In this document: positions 1 to 11,055 of the stretch, piece after piece
Numbering within the stretch: the first letter of the stretch is position 1
How the letters are laid out: every line of letters begins with the position of its first letter
Source: Folioceros fuciformis
Taxonomy: Eukaryota > Anthocerotophyta > Anthocerotopsida > Anthocerotales
Reading direction: 5' to 3'
Assembly (NCBI GenBank): GCA_049999805.1
Contig: JBNGIO010006185.1
Location: 199,775 to 263,774, forward strand
DNA: 64,000 bases
Notes under the pieces: model-generated
What the model saw: the letters and a program-made list of their open reading frames with translations, nothing else
Databases searched by the model: none
What the model was told of the DNA's origin: nothing
Position numbers and translations under genes: made by a program

Positions 1-1837
1 CCCCTGCCCTAGCTAGGGCATGGTCTCCATGGCCGTTTAGGCCAGCCAGACAATCAGCCAGCTTGACATTGGACCTTGACATACCCTAGATTCCCCTTCC
101 TATGTTCAAACCATTATTTTATTATATAATATTATTTTATCATTATTTAATTATTTAATACTATATATTTTAATTAATAATAAACCAATTACCAAGCCTA
201 GATTCAAACTTTCCCAACCCTATGGTACGGTACCAAACCTAAACTTTCTCAGGTCTGGGACCAAACCTATAGCCACTCTAATAACCAAACCAACTATTTC
301 TTTGTCAATTAACCTAATTTGCGCAAAGAAAAATAGAAAAATGACCAGAAAATAAAGAAAAATTAGGGAAAATAAGTAGGAAAAGAAAACCAAACCATAC
401 TGCTATTAACCCTTTTTCAACCAAAACAAACCACTACCCCAAACTTTGGAGGTTCACACTCTCATATTTAGAGTTTGGAGACAATGTTCTTGAATGCACA
501 ACAAAGACATCTTCACCCAACCATAGTTGTTTGATGCTCACTTCCTTAAGTATTATATGAACTTATAGTTGTGGTTTCTTCAGCAATGTATGCAGTGGAG
601 TTTTGGGAGCCCTATCTCTCACTTTGTCATTGGTCTAAAGTGGAGGAAGTTCATATATCCTTGGGCCCCACGTTGCGTGTAAGAGATATGTTTCCTTGGC
701 CATCCTTCCCACTTGAACATGATGGTTTATTCTCCTTAGTGATCTTCCTATGCCATGTCTATTGTTTAGAGGATGTTCGTCAAGCTTGATCGTGTGTTGT
801 CGCTTAGGTGCATGTAAATAGTAATCAGTTAATAATTAAGTTATGCTATCACTTAGGTGTATACAAATAGTAATTAGTTAATAATTAAGTTATGCTAACA
901 GGTAGCATGTTGGTATGACCAAGTCTTCTTCTTGGCTCAAAAAACTTGGTTTCTGTCCAAAGAGTCTCCTAGCCCAAACCTCTCACCCCCTTGCTCGATT
1001 ACATAAGGCCATTCTACTTGAGCTACGAACTACCTATTTATCATATACTTGGTCTCCTTTGTCTTCTTTAGTCATACAAACATACAAACAATGTCTTTGT
1101 GTCTTCTCCAAATTTGGGAAACCAAGTCTTCCTCTCCTTCTTTGCACCCATATGTATCTTTTGACCTCAAGATGATTATGGGCCATTTTTGGGCCATGTC
1201 TCATCATCTCATGATTCAGACAATGGAAAAGACAAAAATCTTGGAAGTGAAGATTGAGTTGTCCCAAATAAATGTGTAAAATTCTACCAAATATCCTCAT
1301 GGATATGATATAATTTTATATTATTTTTTTTGACAAAAATGGTACAAGTAATATTGGCTTATAATCCAAAGGCTCCAAGCTCAACCCACATATCCGGAGG
1401 AGGATAGAAAACTGGCTTGGAGAAACCACTTTGTACTAAATAATGTTATTTGCATCACATTCAATTCAGCAGCTGTTTGGATTAAATAACAACTACAGTT
1501 CACGCGCAATAACTCTCTGGAAACATTATTCTAAAGAAGCGCAATATACACATCTGGCTGTCCGAAGGAAAATTGCGTTGAAAACACAACTGTTCACCAA
1601 CGAAAGATGCCGATGTGCTGTATACGTCTTGGACAACATTAGGGTCTTGGGAAGAGTCGGTTTCCGCCCAGCCTCCTCCTTTCCAGCTCGCATGGGACCA
1701 CAGGCGACCACAAGAGTCTTCCAGAGTCTTTCAGGGCCTTTGGCAAAGGCAGTTCCGCTTCTGAAAGAGCTGTAAAAGGTGGAGCAAGGGTGCAGAAAGG
1801 ACGGGAGCCATCATCAGCTGGCATGAGTTGGCATGAG
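1..1837. other. AT-rich intergenic region
   Basis: No gene can be supported here. The region is AT-rich with only short open frames that lack recognisable domains or codon bias. It holds a direct 49-bp duplication (listed separately). It lies downstream of the polyphenol oxidase gene on the minus strand, so the part just left of 1838 should include that gene's 3' UTR. Confidence 0.5.
800..897. repeat. 49-bp direct duplication
   Basis: Two adjacent copies of a 49-bp unit, each containing CTTAGGTG and ending in TTAATAATTAAGTTATGCTA, differ at only a few positions. No coding sense is visible. Confidence 0.85.
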
Positions 1838-3565
1838 CTACCAAGCTGCGTCTTGATCTGACTGCTGGGATGAGGCGACTGTTGTCAAGACACTACTGCT
1901 GCTGTCACTCGTGCCTACAGTCCAGTCACATGTGCGGTTGGCGTAGTTAACCCATGTAAGTTCTGTCTCCTGATACTCGTACATGAACCTGCCCCAAGAA
2001 AGGCAAATCAGCATACTGCGTCTTTCAGCAAAATCAATGGACAACATGTGGTTACGTCAGTCCGCAGTGCCAACAAAAGGGCGATGCACAATCATGGATA
2101 GGGAAGAGAGCTTTCATTGACCTTTCGAAATTGAGACTCTCAGCGACCGATACCCTCACCAACTCGGCATTTTCATCGTAGAACAGGAACTCGGCATTGA
2201 GATAGTCGGGATCATCTATATGCTCCTTCCCATGGAGCTTCTGCAACCCGCAAAACGAATCCACGCCTCAGCTCATTATGAAGGAAACGTATCTGAAGGC
2301 ACCACATGTGAGACACCACCACAACTACCAGCCAGATGTTCCAGATGCGGTCAAGATTGTTGTGGTGAGCATGAAAAATCGGATCTCTGGCCGCAGAGTA
2401 CCCGCGGCCCATGTCCTCCCACTGTGCATTGTTGTGATTGCCAGTCCAGACGTGAATGGCAGCATGAGGCACAGCCTCCAGAGCTCCTGACAAGACGGGC
2501 CTGTTTTCCCCTGCCCGGAATGCGGGCGAGTAAAACGCATCTCTGTCGACAACCGACCTGTTGCACAAAATGTCCCACAGCAGCCCATTGTTCTCCTTCC
2601 TGAGCACATCCGCCTCCTCTGCAAGTGGAAAAACCGAAGATCGACAGTGGTCAGCCTCCAGAACCTCGGCCTCCTTCCTGGACTCATACGTGAGCCACAA
2701 AGTTGTACCAACCTGTGACAACGTTGGCTAGCACCTTTTCGAACTGCAGTTGAACCATGCGGTTGACAGTCATGGTGTTTTCCTTATGCCGTTCGTGGTC
2801 GAAGAGGCCCGGATATTTCTCCGGCTGGCTATACATGCGAGGAAACACGTTGGCCCATGGATGCTCGGTGCGCTGGTTGTCCCAGTTCCAAAAGGGAAGA
2901 GCGAACTCCTCGTCTCCAAGCAGCTTGGCTAGAATCCTCTCGTGGAAAAACTCAAACCTGGAAGCATTCCATTCCATTGCATTCCACTGGCATCAGCGGA
3001 AGTGCAGGAGCAGCCATGGCAAATGATACAGCACGGCACAGGAAGGCACAGGAGATTACCAACGATGGAACGGCATCAGGAACCACGTCTTGTGCACCAT
3101 GTAGTCCTTGTCAGGGTGTCCCAACTGCGATCTGACATCGGGAGAGCCGTACAAGCAGTGCAGGTTGGCCTGCTGGAAGTGCGAGCGGGGATCATTCTCC
3201 GGGAGCGCTCGGAGCAGCTCATAGGCTCGATTGTACTTCTCCATGTACGCCTCATCCACAAGATGCGCAGCCTGCCGAATTCTCCTCTTCTTCGGCAGCG
3301 GATTCTGCTCCAAATACTCCTTCAGGCTCTTGCTCACCGGCGGGTTCCGCATGATGGCCTCCAAGGTGCAGCAATTTCCCCAGCTCACATGAGGCCTGCA
3401 GGAGGAGAAATTTCCCATGGCAGGCTCCCCGCTCCCGGTCCCGACACCGAATGCCAGCAGCAGGATGGCGCACCAAAACAATGCCATACTGACCGAATTG
3501 CCGATCCCGGCCGCGGCAGCCGCCTCGCTAGACAATGCACCTTCCTTTCTTGCAGCTTCCTTCAT
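1838..3565 (-). CDS. Polyphenol oxidase (tyrosinase-type), core domain only
   Basis: A type-3 copper enzyme that oxidises o-diphenols to quinones. Five exons (3565-3060, 2957-2713, 2618-2329, 2240-2122, 1988-1838) join in phase to give 436 residues. After a short leader, a hydrophobic segment (ALFWCAILLLAFG) looks like a secretory signal, not a plastid transit peptide. CuA histidines are visible in HCLYG, MVHKTWF and PFHRW. CuB histidines are in PHAAIHVWTG and IFHAHHNNLDR. A DPDYLN segment replaces the usual DWL, and the core closes with the tyrosine motif MYEYQ. Typical plant enzymes are about 550-600 residues with a C-terminal KFDV domain; here the frame stops about 40 residues after the tyrosine motif, so that domain is absent. 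The Cys of the family HCxYC motif that forms the thioether is Gly here. The family is certain; activity is inferred. The start is the first ATG, upstream of the signal. Confidence 0.9.
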
Positions 3566-4261
3566 ATCTCCCTGGCTCTACCACCTGCATCAGCCGCAGG
3601 CCGCTCATTCAGACACCATTGGCCGGAAAATAGACGCGGCGCTGCAGCATTTACGTCCCTCAATAATTGATGGTTAGTCTGTTGCGCGGCTTCCATCCCT
3701 TGTAGGCCGGTCAGCATTGGAAGGACGGGATGCGAAAGGCATTGGCAGAGAAACAGAAGCCTTCGTACATCGTGGCGTGGACGTCACATTCCGTCCTTCA
3801 ATCAGGCCCAAGCCAGGCCCCACGCAAAAGCAAAAACCCATGCCCCACTTGTCAACGAAACTGAAGTAGACTAAACTGAAGTAGACTAAGTGTAACACCC
3901 ACATCTCGATGGTAGGTAGGCATTGGAGTGGAAAAAGGATATCCGCCTTTCCAGGCAGGCCTGGTCTTTTGCAAAGCAAATAGGTTGAGGCACGATCGGT
4001 GATGAGAGAGGGATATGTGTACGATTTCGACAATATATAATATGCATAGATGATGGTCCATCACCACCGAAGGGCAGATTAAGTTGGAGAATCATGCGTC
4101 CACCTGACAGGGATCTAGAAAACAAGCCTCATACTGAAACTTGAAGATGCAATCCCAATTCTATGGATCATAGGGTTGTTCCTTCTATGGCTTGCATTAT
4201 CGTGTTATGATGTCCATGTTGGGAGGCAGGCTTCCTTGACATCTGCAAAAGTTGCTTCATA

Positions 4262-5391
4262 CTACCATTGCGGGTGTTGCTGATACTCCTGCTGTAACGG
4301 AGTCTTGCTTGAGATGTAGTCGGGGCGGGAATTGGGTTCCACAGCCCAACCACACCCGTAGTTGTTGTAGTGCTGCCAAGGGGCTTCGACTTCCTGGTAT
4401 TCGTACATGAACCTGATGTGACGCACAGGAATGCACTTTTTTCTGTGAGCATTCCACGGATCCAATGAGAGCAACTGGTGCCAGAGGTGGAAGGATTTGA
4501 AGGATGTGAAGGAAGGGGAAAGCAGACTGTGTCTCACATTTCGAAGTTGAGAGATTCAGCCACCGTGACCTTCACCAGCTCAGCTTTCTCGTCGTAGAAC
4601 CAAAACTCTGCGTTCAGGAAGTCTGGATCCTGAATGTGCCCCTGCCCGTGTACGTCCTGCACTTGAGGAGTAAACCCATAAAATCTGACTTCAGGAATTA
4701 GACTCATGGGAGAAAGTGAAGGCGGAGCAGTTGTTTGAGCATTGTATGCAGTACCCGCCAGACATTCCAGAGGCGATCCAAATTGGCATGGCGGGCGTGG
4801 ACAATTGGGTCCCTGGCCGCAGAGAAGCCTTGCCCCATATCCTCCCAGTGGGCGTTGAGGTGGTTTCCGGTCCAGACGTGAATGGCGCCGTGAGGCGTGG
4901 CTTCCAGGTCGCCGGACATCTCCTCCTTGTCTCCTCCAGCCCGCAGGGGAGGGGAGTAGAACGCATCGTCGTCCACGCTGGATTTGTTGCACAAAATGTC
5001 CCACAGCAGCGCGTTGTTGGCTTCAGCCAAAGCCACCGGATCCTCTGCTCCACCACCCACACCACCTTCAGCCAATTTCCCAAATCCACGCACTGCCAAC
5101 CCACTCCCCAAGATGCTAAACGCAAGCCGAAGCCGAAGCCGAAGCCAACCCACCTTTCCGAATGCCGGCAACGACGTCCAGAATCTGCAGATCGATCACT
5201 AGGTTGGGATCCATGGTCCGCTCCTGTTGGGATCAAACAGGTTGGGATACTTGTCCGGCTGGCGGTACAAGGCCGGAAACACATTTGCCCGCGGCTCCGC
5301 ACTCCCCTGGTTGTCCCAATTCCAGAAAAGGCAGTGCGAATGTCTCGTCACCCAGGAGCTTCGCCAGGATTCTCTCATGGAAGAAATCGTA
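4262..5391 (-). pseudogene. Polyphenol oxidase pseudogene, 5'-truncated and frameshifted
   Basis: A second copy related to the gene at 1838-3565 and on the same strand. Equivalents of exons 2 to 5 are present with conserved splice borders; exon 4 (4656-4538) is 119 bp in both genes. Exon 1, with all three CuA histidines, is missing, and homology begins abruptly near 5391 at YDFFHERIL without an acceptor site. In exon 2 an extra T after GDETFALPF shifts the frame, so FWNWDNQ lies in another frame. A second shift near the LFDPN segment restores the first frame, but that first frame meets a stop near 5233 before restoration. CuB keeps PHGAIHVWTG, but the third site reads IVHARHANLDR instead of the usual AHH. 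The last exon (4412-4262) ends soon after MYEYQ, again with no KFDV domain. Sequencing error could explain the indels but not the missing exon. Confidence 0.85.
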
Positions 5392-5916
5392 CGGCACAAA
5401 TTCAGAGTGAGGACTCACAAAAGATGAGGAATCCGATGACCAAACAGCATCACATCCGGCAGCACGACATCCCCCTTGGACAATCTCAGGAATCACAAAT
5501 CGCGTAATCCAGCCCAAGCTTCGCCTACCGAAACCCACAAAATCCACCCCACAGCATCATGACACGATTTTCTTGTGACAGTTAAGCTCATTCGTTTCTA
5601 CCCGATGTGCTCTTAGAGCAACCTTCTTTTCGTAAGCTCCCTCTCCAGCATCGTCCTGACCACGTTTCTTCTGACGAGCTGCCTGGTTCCTGTTGCCGCG
5701 ATTCGAATTGTTCTTCGTCACGACCCTGCTGGTTTTAAATCGATCGACTATAAACTACCGAGGCCCACTCAGGTGATTCCAGCGACGTGCATGCACAGGT
5801 AGCGGAATGTTGATTCCCACTAGCTCTCTTGCTCACGCTTACGCCAGGGTGCCGCCTGATTTGCCACATATGGAACGACGAAACGACTTTCATGCGTTGA
5901 CACCTGGAGTGAAGTG

Positions 5917-5926
5917 NNNNNNNNNN
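5917..5926. other. Assembly gap (10 N)
   Basis: Run of ten undetermined bases. No gene model crosses it. Confidence 0.99.
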
Positions 5927-6998
5927 CCTTAGCACAGGACTCGAATTCGAGTGGCTTGTCGGAATGTTTCGTCGGATGCGGCTCTGCGTGGCATATACCT
6001 CTGGACCCAGCGTAGCGTAGAAAGCGGAGGGGACAGTCCAAGAGGTACTTTTTTTCCCCCTCTATGTCTAAGAAACCGTTGATATCGCGATTAGTAGCTG
6101 AGGTAGAAAAGCCTCTCTTTCATTGTTTGGACGGTTATTGATTTTGAGGCTATGTTCGACATTCCTCTTATTTAAAGAGTTATATTGTATTGTTCTTAAA
6201 CTATTTTATTATTTCTACACTTAGTGTCATCACACTTAATTTCGTACTGTTTTTGCCATGCGCTTTCAGTTTATGCACGGCATTTAACCTCTCCACGGAT
6301 TGACCAATTGAACTTGGCCTATTGACTTTTTTGTAGACTACTTTATGTCATACTTGCATATGGTTGAAGGGATACAATTCCAGCACATTCCGCAGCAAAG
6401 GGATGGCCTGGCCAATAATTTTACCATCCCTTTCTACATGCACAAGAGCCAATCTATGATAGAAGAAAACCTAAGCTTCTCAAAACCTGACCAACCTTTC
6501 ATCTCCATTAGATGGGCTTGGTAGGATGTCATGAGAAGCTAGGCTTCTTAAAACTCAATTGACCTCCCTTCTTCATTTGCTTACAGTAGGGGCACATTAC
6601 AGTTGTAGGGGCAAATTACCTTAGTCCACTATGGGCTGATGGCTAGTTCACCAATAATGTTTCTTCTTTTGCTCTTGTTACTTGTAGAAGTCACAAGTTG
6701 TCTCTTCTTCATCCAAGAAGGATAGCTGGAAGACAAAAATAATGTCTTGTACATCCATGAAGATCATTCATCAGCCAATATTTAGTTAGATTAACAAAAG
6801 CACACTTAAGTCCTAAATGGAATCAATTGTGGTAGTTGGAAGCAAACTTCACATCCTTAATTAAGTTGGAAACCCCGAAGTAGGAAGGGAAATATGGAAT
6901 ACCGATATGGATAGGGGTTCTTTAATAGAAATTTTAGGGCAGCAGTAGACGGTGCAAAGATAAGGGACATAATGTTTGTGCCCGCTTCGATCATAGGG

Positions 6999-7036
6999 CA
7001 CAAAGTAGGCATCCTGATCAGGACACCTACTTTGTG
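6999..7036. repeat. 38-bp inverted repeat (hairpin-forming)
   Basis: The arms CACAAAGTAGG and CCTACTTTGTG flank a centre containing the perfect palindrome TCCTGATCAGGA. Only about two positions per arm are unpaired. It could fold as a cruciform or hairpin. No gene lies next to it. Confidence 0.8.
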
Positions 7037-7360
7037 TCCTGATCGGGATGGGTCCTTGCCAGGTGCAGCTCTGGAGCAAGCTCTGGGGCGAGTGGGAGGA
7101 CATAGCATTTGTAGGTTCATGCAAGAGCCATGGCTGTGTGGAGGGTGACAGGCTTGTTAGGGAGGCCTCTCGCCTAGCTGACTTCATGGAAGCAGACGTT
7201 GGCACACAATGAAGCTGCCAGGTGCAACAGTTTGGCTATAGAGCCAGCCCGTGCAACTGGAGTTCTGGTTGGTATCGGGCCTTCCATCAACCAATAATTC
7301 TTGTGGGAGAAGTTTGCATCGGACTCTACATTGCTCCAAGTTCGCAATCAATCTCAGGAG

Positions 7361-8140
7361 GCCCGAAACAGGAAGTCTAAGCAGGTCCTCTGGTTCGACG
7401 ACCGATGTAAGTTGGCGGGGGTGGATTCTAAGCCGCCTAGCACCGCACCTGCTCTTGCATCTAGCTAGAGTGTGCCGGATGCCAAAATCATCACCTTGCA
7501 AGTGCTCGGGAGAAACCGGCCAGTTGGGGCGGAATTCATGCTGGGTGGTTTGGTCCTCGCTCCCCTCAGGATTGTAGAACCACGCTTCTCAGAAGGCCTG
7601 AAACAGGAAGTCTAAGCAGGTCCTCTGGTTCAACGACCGGTATAAGCCGGCGGGGGTGGATTCTAACCCGCCTAACGCCGCACCTGCTCTTGCGTCTAGC
7701 TGGAGCGTGCTGGATGCCAAAATAATCACCTTGCAAGTGCTCGGGAGAAACCGGCCAGTTGGGGCGGAATTCATGTTGGGTGGTTTGGTCCTCGCTCCCC
7801 TCAGGATTGTAGAACCACGCTTCTTTGAAGGCCCGAAACAGGAAGTCTAAGCAGGTCCTCTGGTTCGACGACCGGTATAAGCCGGCGGGGGTGGATTCTA
7901 AGCCGCCTAGCGCCGCACCTGCTCTTGCGTCTAGCTTGAGCGTGCTGGATGCCAAAATCATCACCTTGCAAGTACTTGGGAGAAACCGGCCAGTTGGGAC
8001 GGAATTCATGTTGGGTGGTTTGGTCCTCGCTCCCCTTAGGATGCCAAAATCATCACCTTGCAAGTGCTTGGGAGAAACCGGCCAGTTGGGGCAGAATTCA
8101 TGTTGGGTGGTTTGGTCCTCGCTCCCCTTAGGATTGTAGA
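7361..8140. repeat. 235-bp tandem repeat array (three units plus a truncated fourth)
   Basis: The marker GCCYGAAACAGGAAGTCTAA recurs at 7361, 7596 and 7831, giving a 235-bp period. A fourth, 5'-truncated unit starts at about 8041 with ATGCCAAAATCATCACC. Units are roughly 95 percent identical by eye. Parts stay open in several frames, but the frames differ between units, so I do not call coding sequence. Confidence 0.9.
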
Positions 8141-8379
8141 ACCACGCTTTGGTGTCAGCTTCTTTCCAAGCACCCAGACATCAAATTCACCTACTACTAG
8201 CGTTGTGCACTAGTAGCATGCGCAGCGAGGACAAGAAGAGAATTGGGAAGAGAATGAGAAGCTCCCAATTGTCCCTAAATGCTGTGCCAAAAACTTAAGA
8301 TAATCAATGTGTCCCTTTCGGTCTAAAAAGAGGTTAGAGATATTTAAAAAAAAATGCAATACGGTGTATACTTAGGGTT

Positions 8380-8515
8380 GGATGATGTGGCAAGTGGCAA
8401 AGTAGAGTAGAGAAATATTCTTTAGATGCCATAGAATATTCACGTATAAAATATATATTAAAAACACATAAGTATGTAGTCCCTATCTGCATTGGTATTC
8501 CAGAGGGAAAAGGAC
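8380..8515. repeat. Dispersed AT-rich repeat, copy 1
   Basis: Shares GATGATGTGGCAA, then a run with AGAATATTCAC and a CATTGGTATTCCA/CATCGGCGTTCCA segment with the region near 48168-48300. No open frame and no clear terminal repeats, so the element class is unknown. Confidence 0.6.
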
Positions 8516-9819
8516 TTATAGAAAATAAAAAATCATAAAAAATAATTCATCATAATATGCAATGGTTTTGGAAAAATATTTGTCCACCATAGTCCTATAT
8601 AGCCCCACAAACATTCGCCGTTTCTGGGACAGTGAAGGAGGGTGTGGGCGTGCCCACTTGTCCCGTATAGAAAAAACACATAGGTGTAAGGCTGCTAGGA
8701 TCTACGACTTGGATATATACGCATGTCCATCCAATCTGAATGTTATCTGAGAGTGAGGTCAAGGAATGAATAGACGTGCCTTTCATTGTCCTCCGCATGT
8801 GCACACGGAGTTGAGCGGACATGAAGCGTCATGGAGTCCCGCACCAATACTGTGCACGCTCCATTGCCATCCATATGTACGTCGTACAGATCTCCCAGAT
8901 CCCGGTTGCAGTGGGCCATGATCTGTTGTTCGATATACCCCACACACATGTAAGATATGAGCTCTAATGACAGCCCTCACCTACACTGCAGACACACAAA
9001 CCATTAGAATAATGGAGCCAGTGAAAAACATACCCAAGAGAGCGTAAACCACAAGCTGGGATCTCTACTACACATTGTGGTCGAAGAATTGGCCTCTCAG
9101 GAAAGCTGTCCACTTTTCATCCGCGAGGTGTCGTCCTGGCTGCCCAATGCCTGTGGCTCATGGGTTTGTGGTCGGAGCTGGTGGCGGGACCAGAAATGTC
9201 ACATGATGTATGTAGGTAGGTCTTGCCGCTTACATCGTGTCACTGCAAAGCAAACTATGATTGATGACAGTGGCCTGATGGTAGAAGTTCGCTCCCGTGC
9301 TTTCCTCAGTAGTGAAGTTGTCCAAGCTCCAGTGACTGCCTCTCTTCCTGCAATGGCAATTTGGTATGTTAGGGGATGGCCAATTCAACCTGCATAGCAT
9401 TGTAACAAGGACTGAGAAAGAGGTAGGTAGGTGGTATGGAGGGGATAATAGGTGTGCATATGCCAGTCCAGGATGAAGACCTTTGGTAGGAGCGGCAAGT
9501 GAGGGCTAGCGGGGTTGTTGGATACAAGACGTGTTTTGGCGGCTACAATAGAGCTCCAGATGCTGCTCCTGCATCTGCTTCTCCTCCTGAGCGAAGTTTA
9601 TGCAGACAACATCCCCCTCAACTGGCTTTTCCATCCCTTCTACCGATTGTGAATAAAACGCCTCTTGCTCGTCTTCTTGATCTGGTGCAATGTCCTTGGA
9701 GTCAGGACTGGAGGCTCGAGAAGGAGCATCCTCTGACCAGGCTTCTAAAGCAAAGAAGCCGAGAAAAGTTTTCAAATCCGAGATTGTGCTGTCAAGTGCT
9801 GCGTGCAACCTGTTCCCAG

Positions 9820-10487
9820 GCTCGTTTACTTCCACGACAGAATCCTGGGGAGCCTGATAGGAAGCCCAGACTTCACAGTCCCCTTCTGGAACTGGGACTA
9901 CCAGAGAGACTTGTATCCTTGCCCGAACGCTATTCCCCCGGCATTCCGAGATCTTGTGAAGTATCCGGCGTTGCACGATGCGTTCCGGGAGCCCTCGGGA
10001 GACCAGATCGTGAACCTGGCCAAGGGCACTGCTCTCGACATCACCTTCAGCACCGGTGAGCGGAGGCTCTGCCATGACATCCCGTTTGTGCAACATTTTG
10101 CACTCTAATTTCTTTCTCCATCCCAATGATGACGAGTACTGTAACAATTGTGCAGAGGACGAGCTGCGACTGCTCAGCTACAACCTCTTCCACAGAATCC
10201 TTGTGGTGAACTCTGAGAACGATCCGGTGCTCTTCTTCTCCACCCCGATCCGAGCAGGGGAATCCGGCAACAAAAAAGACCGACTGGACTATTACTTAGA
10301 GGGATTTGAGACTGTGATTCACGGGGGAGTTCATGCCTGGACAGGAACGAGTCCCACAGGCAGGGACATGGGAGCAGCCTGGACGGCAGAGAAGGAGCAG
10401 AAGTTGGAGGAGGAGGAGGAGGAGAAGGAGCAGAAGTTGCTGGTGGGTACATATGAAATGCATGCAGCTAAGGGGCCCGGGCCATAA
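9820..10487 (+). pseudogene. Polyphenol oxidase fragment (exons 2 and 3 only)
   Basis: A third polyphenol oxidase copy, on the opposite strand to the other two. The exon 2 equivalent (9820-10055) encodes [14 protein letters not shown] and VPFWNWDYQ. The exon 3 equivalent (from 10156) encodes the first two CuB histidines in IHGGVHAWTG. Both keep the acceptor and donor phases of the intact gene. After RDMGAAWTA the homology ends and is replaced by a Glu/Lys-rich low-complexity tail with GAG/GAA repeats, so the third CuB histidine, DWL region and tyrosine motif are missing. The upstream 300 bp lacks a CuA exon. It cannot encode an active enzyme. It is more diverged from the intact gene than the copy at 4262-5391. 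Confidence 0.85.
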
Positions 10488-11055
10488 TCCTCAACATGTT
10501 GATATGTATTTGAACAAGTCATCCCGCCTCCACCATCACCCTTAGTTGCCTGAATGAGAACTGTTGAAATACCACGATACAAGAAAGAACGGCCATTGAT
10601 TTGCTGTGACCGTCCCATGGTGTTGGATGAGGCTCTTAAGACAGAATTTGGCTGGCTAAGATTTAACTAGGTTGCACGACGGGCGAAGATGGGCTGAGGA
10701 GACGAAGGCAGGTGCCTACTTCAGGTGTAGGTGCTCAGTTCCCGACTGAAACATACTGATTCTTCACGGGCTCACACGCGCGACGCAAGGTATCAGTGTG
10801 GCTCATGTATTTGTGCTTGCCCTTGGTTGTGTTGTGATGGTCAGTTTTTAAGTTGATCTTAATTTGTTATGGGCTCATGCGCACGAAGGGCAAGGAATTA
10901 CTGTAGCTGCTGGGTTCGTGCTTGCCGTGAGGTTGTGCTGGGGGATGCAGTTGGTTCGTCTCAGCCTCGAAGAACCCTTGCCCCTTGTTCACTAGGCCTG
11001 GGATGAGACTGCTGTTTTCTTCTGTATTCTGTGTGAGTGCATACAGTGAAGACAC

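Larger units (their letters stand above)
5927..9819. other. Intergenic region rich in repeats
   Basis: Nearly 4 kb separating two broken polyphenol oxidase copies. It contains a 38-bp palindrome, a 235-bp tandem array and one copy of a dispersed AT-rich repeat, each listed separately. Short open frames near 9077-9397 and 9499-9800 show no recognisable domain, and I do not call genes here. Confidence 0.5.

Noticed and set aside
7566-8139. Open frames of 100-165 codons in the 235-bp array
   Set aside because: The reading frame differs between units, no start is shared and no domain is visible.
7361-8140. Possible CRISPR-like array
   Set aside because: Repeats are 235 bp long without unique spacers, and the genome is a plant nuclear one.
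9077-9397. Open frame of 106 codons
   Set aside because: No domain, no relative in the window and no convincing start; too little to support a gene.
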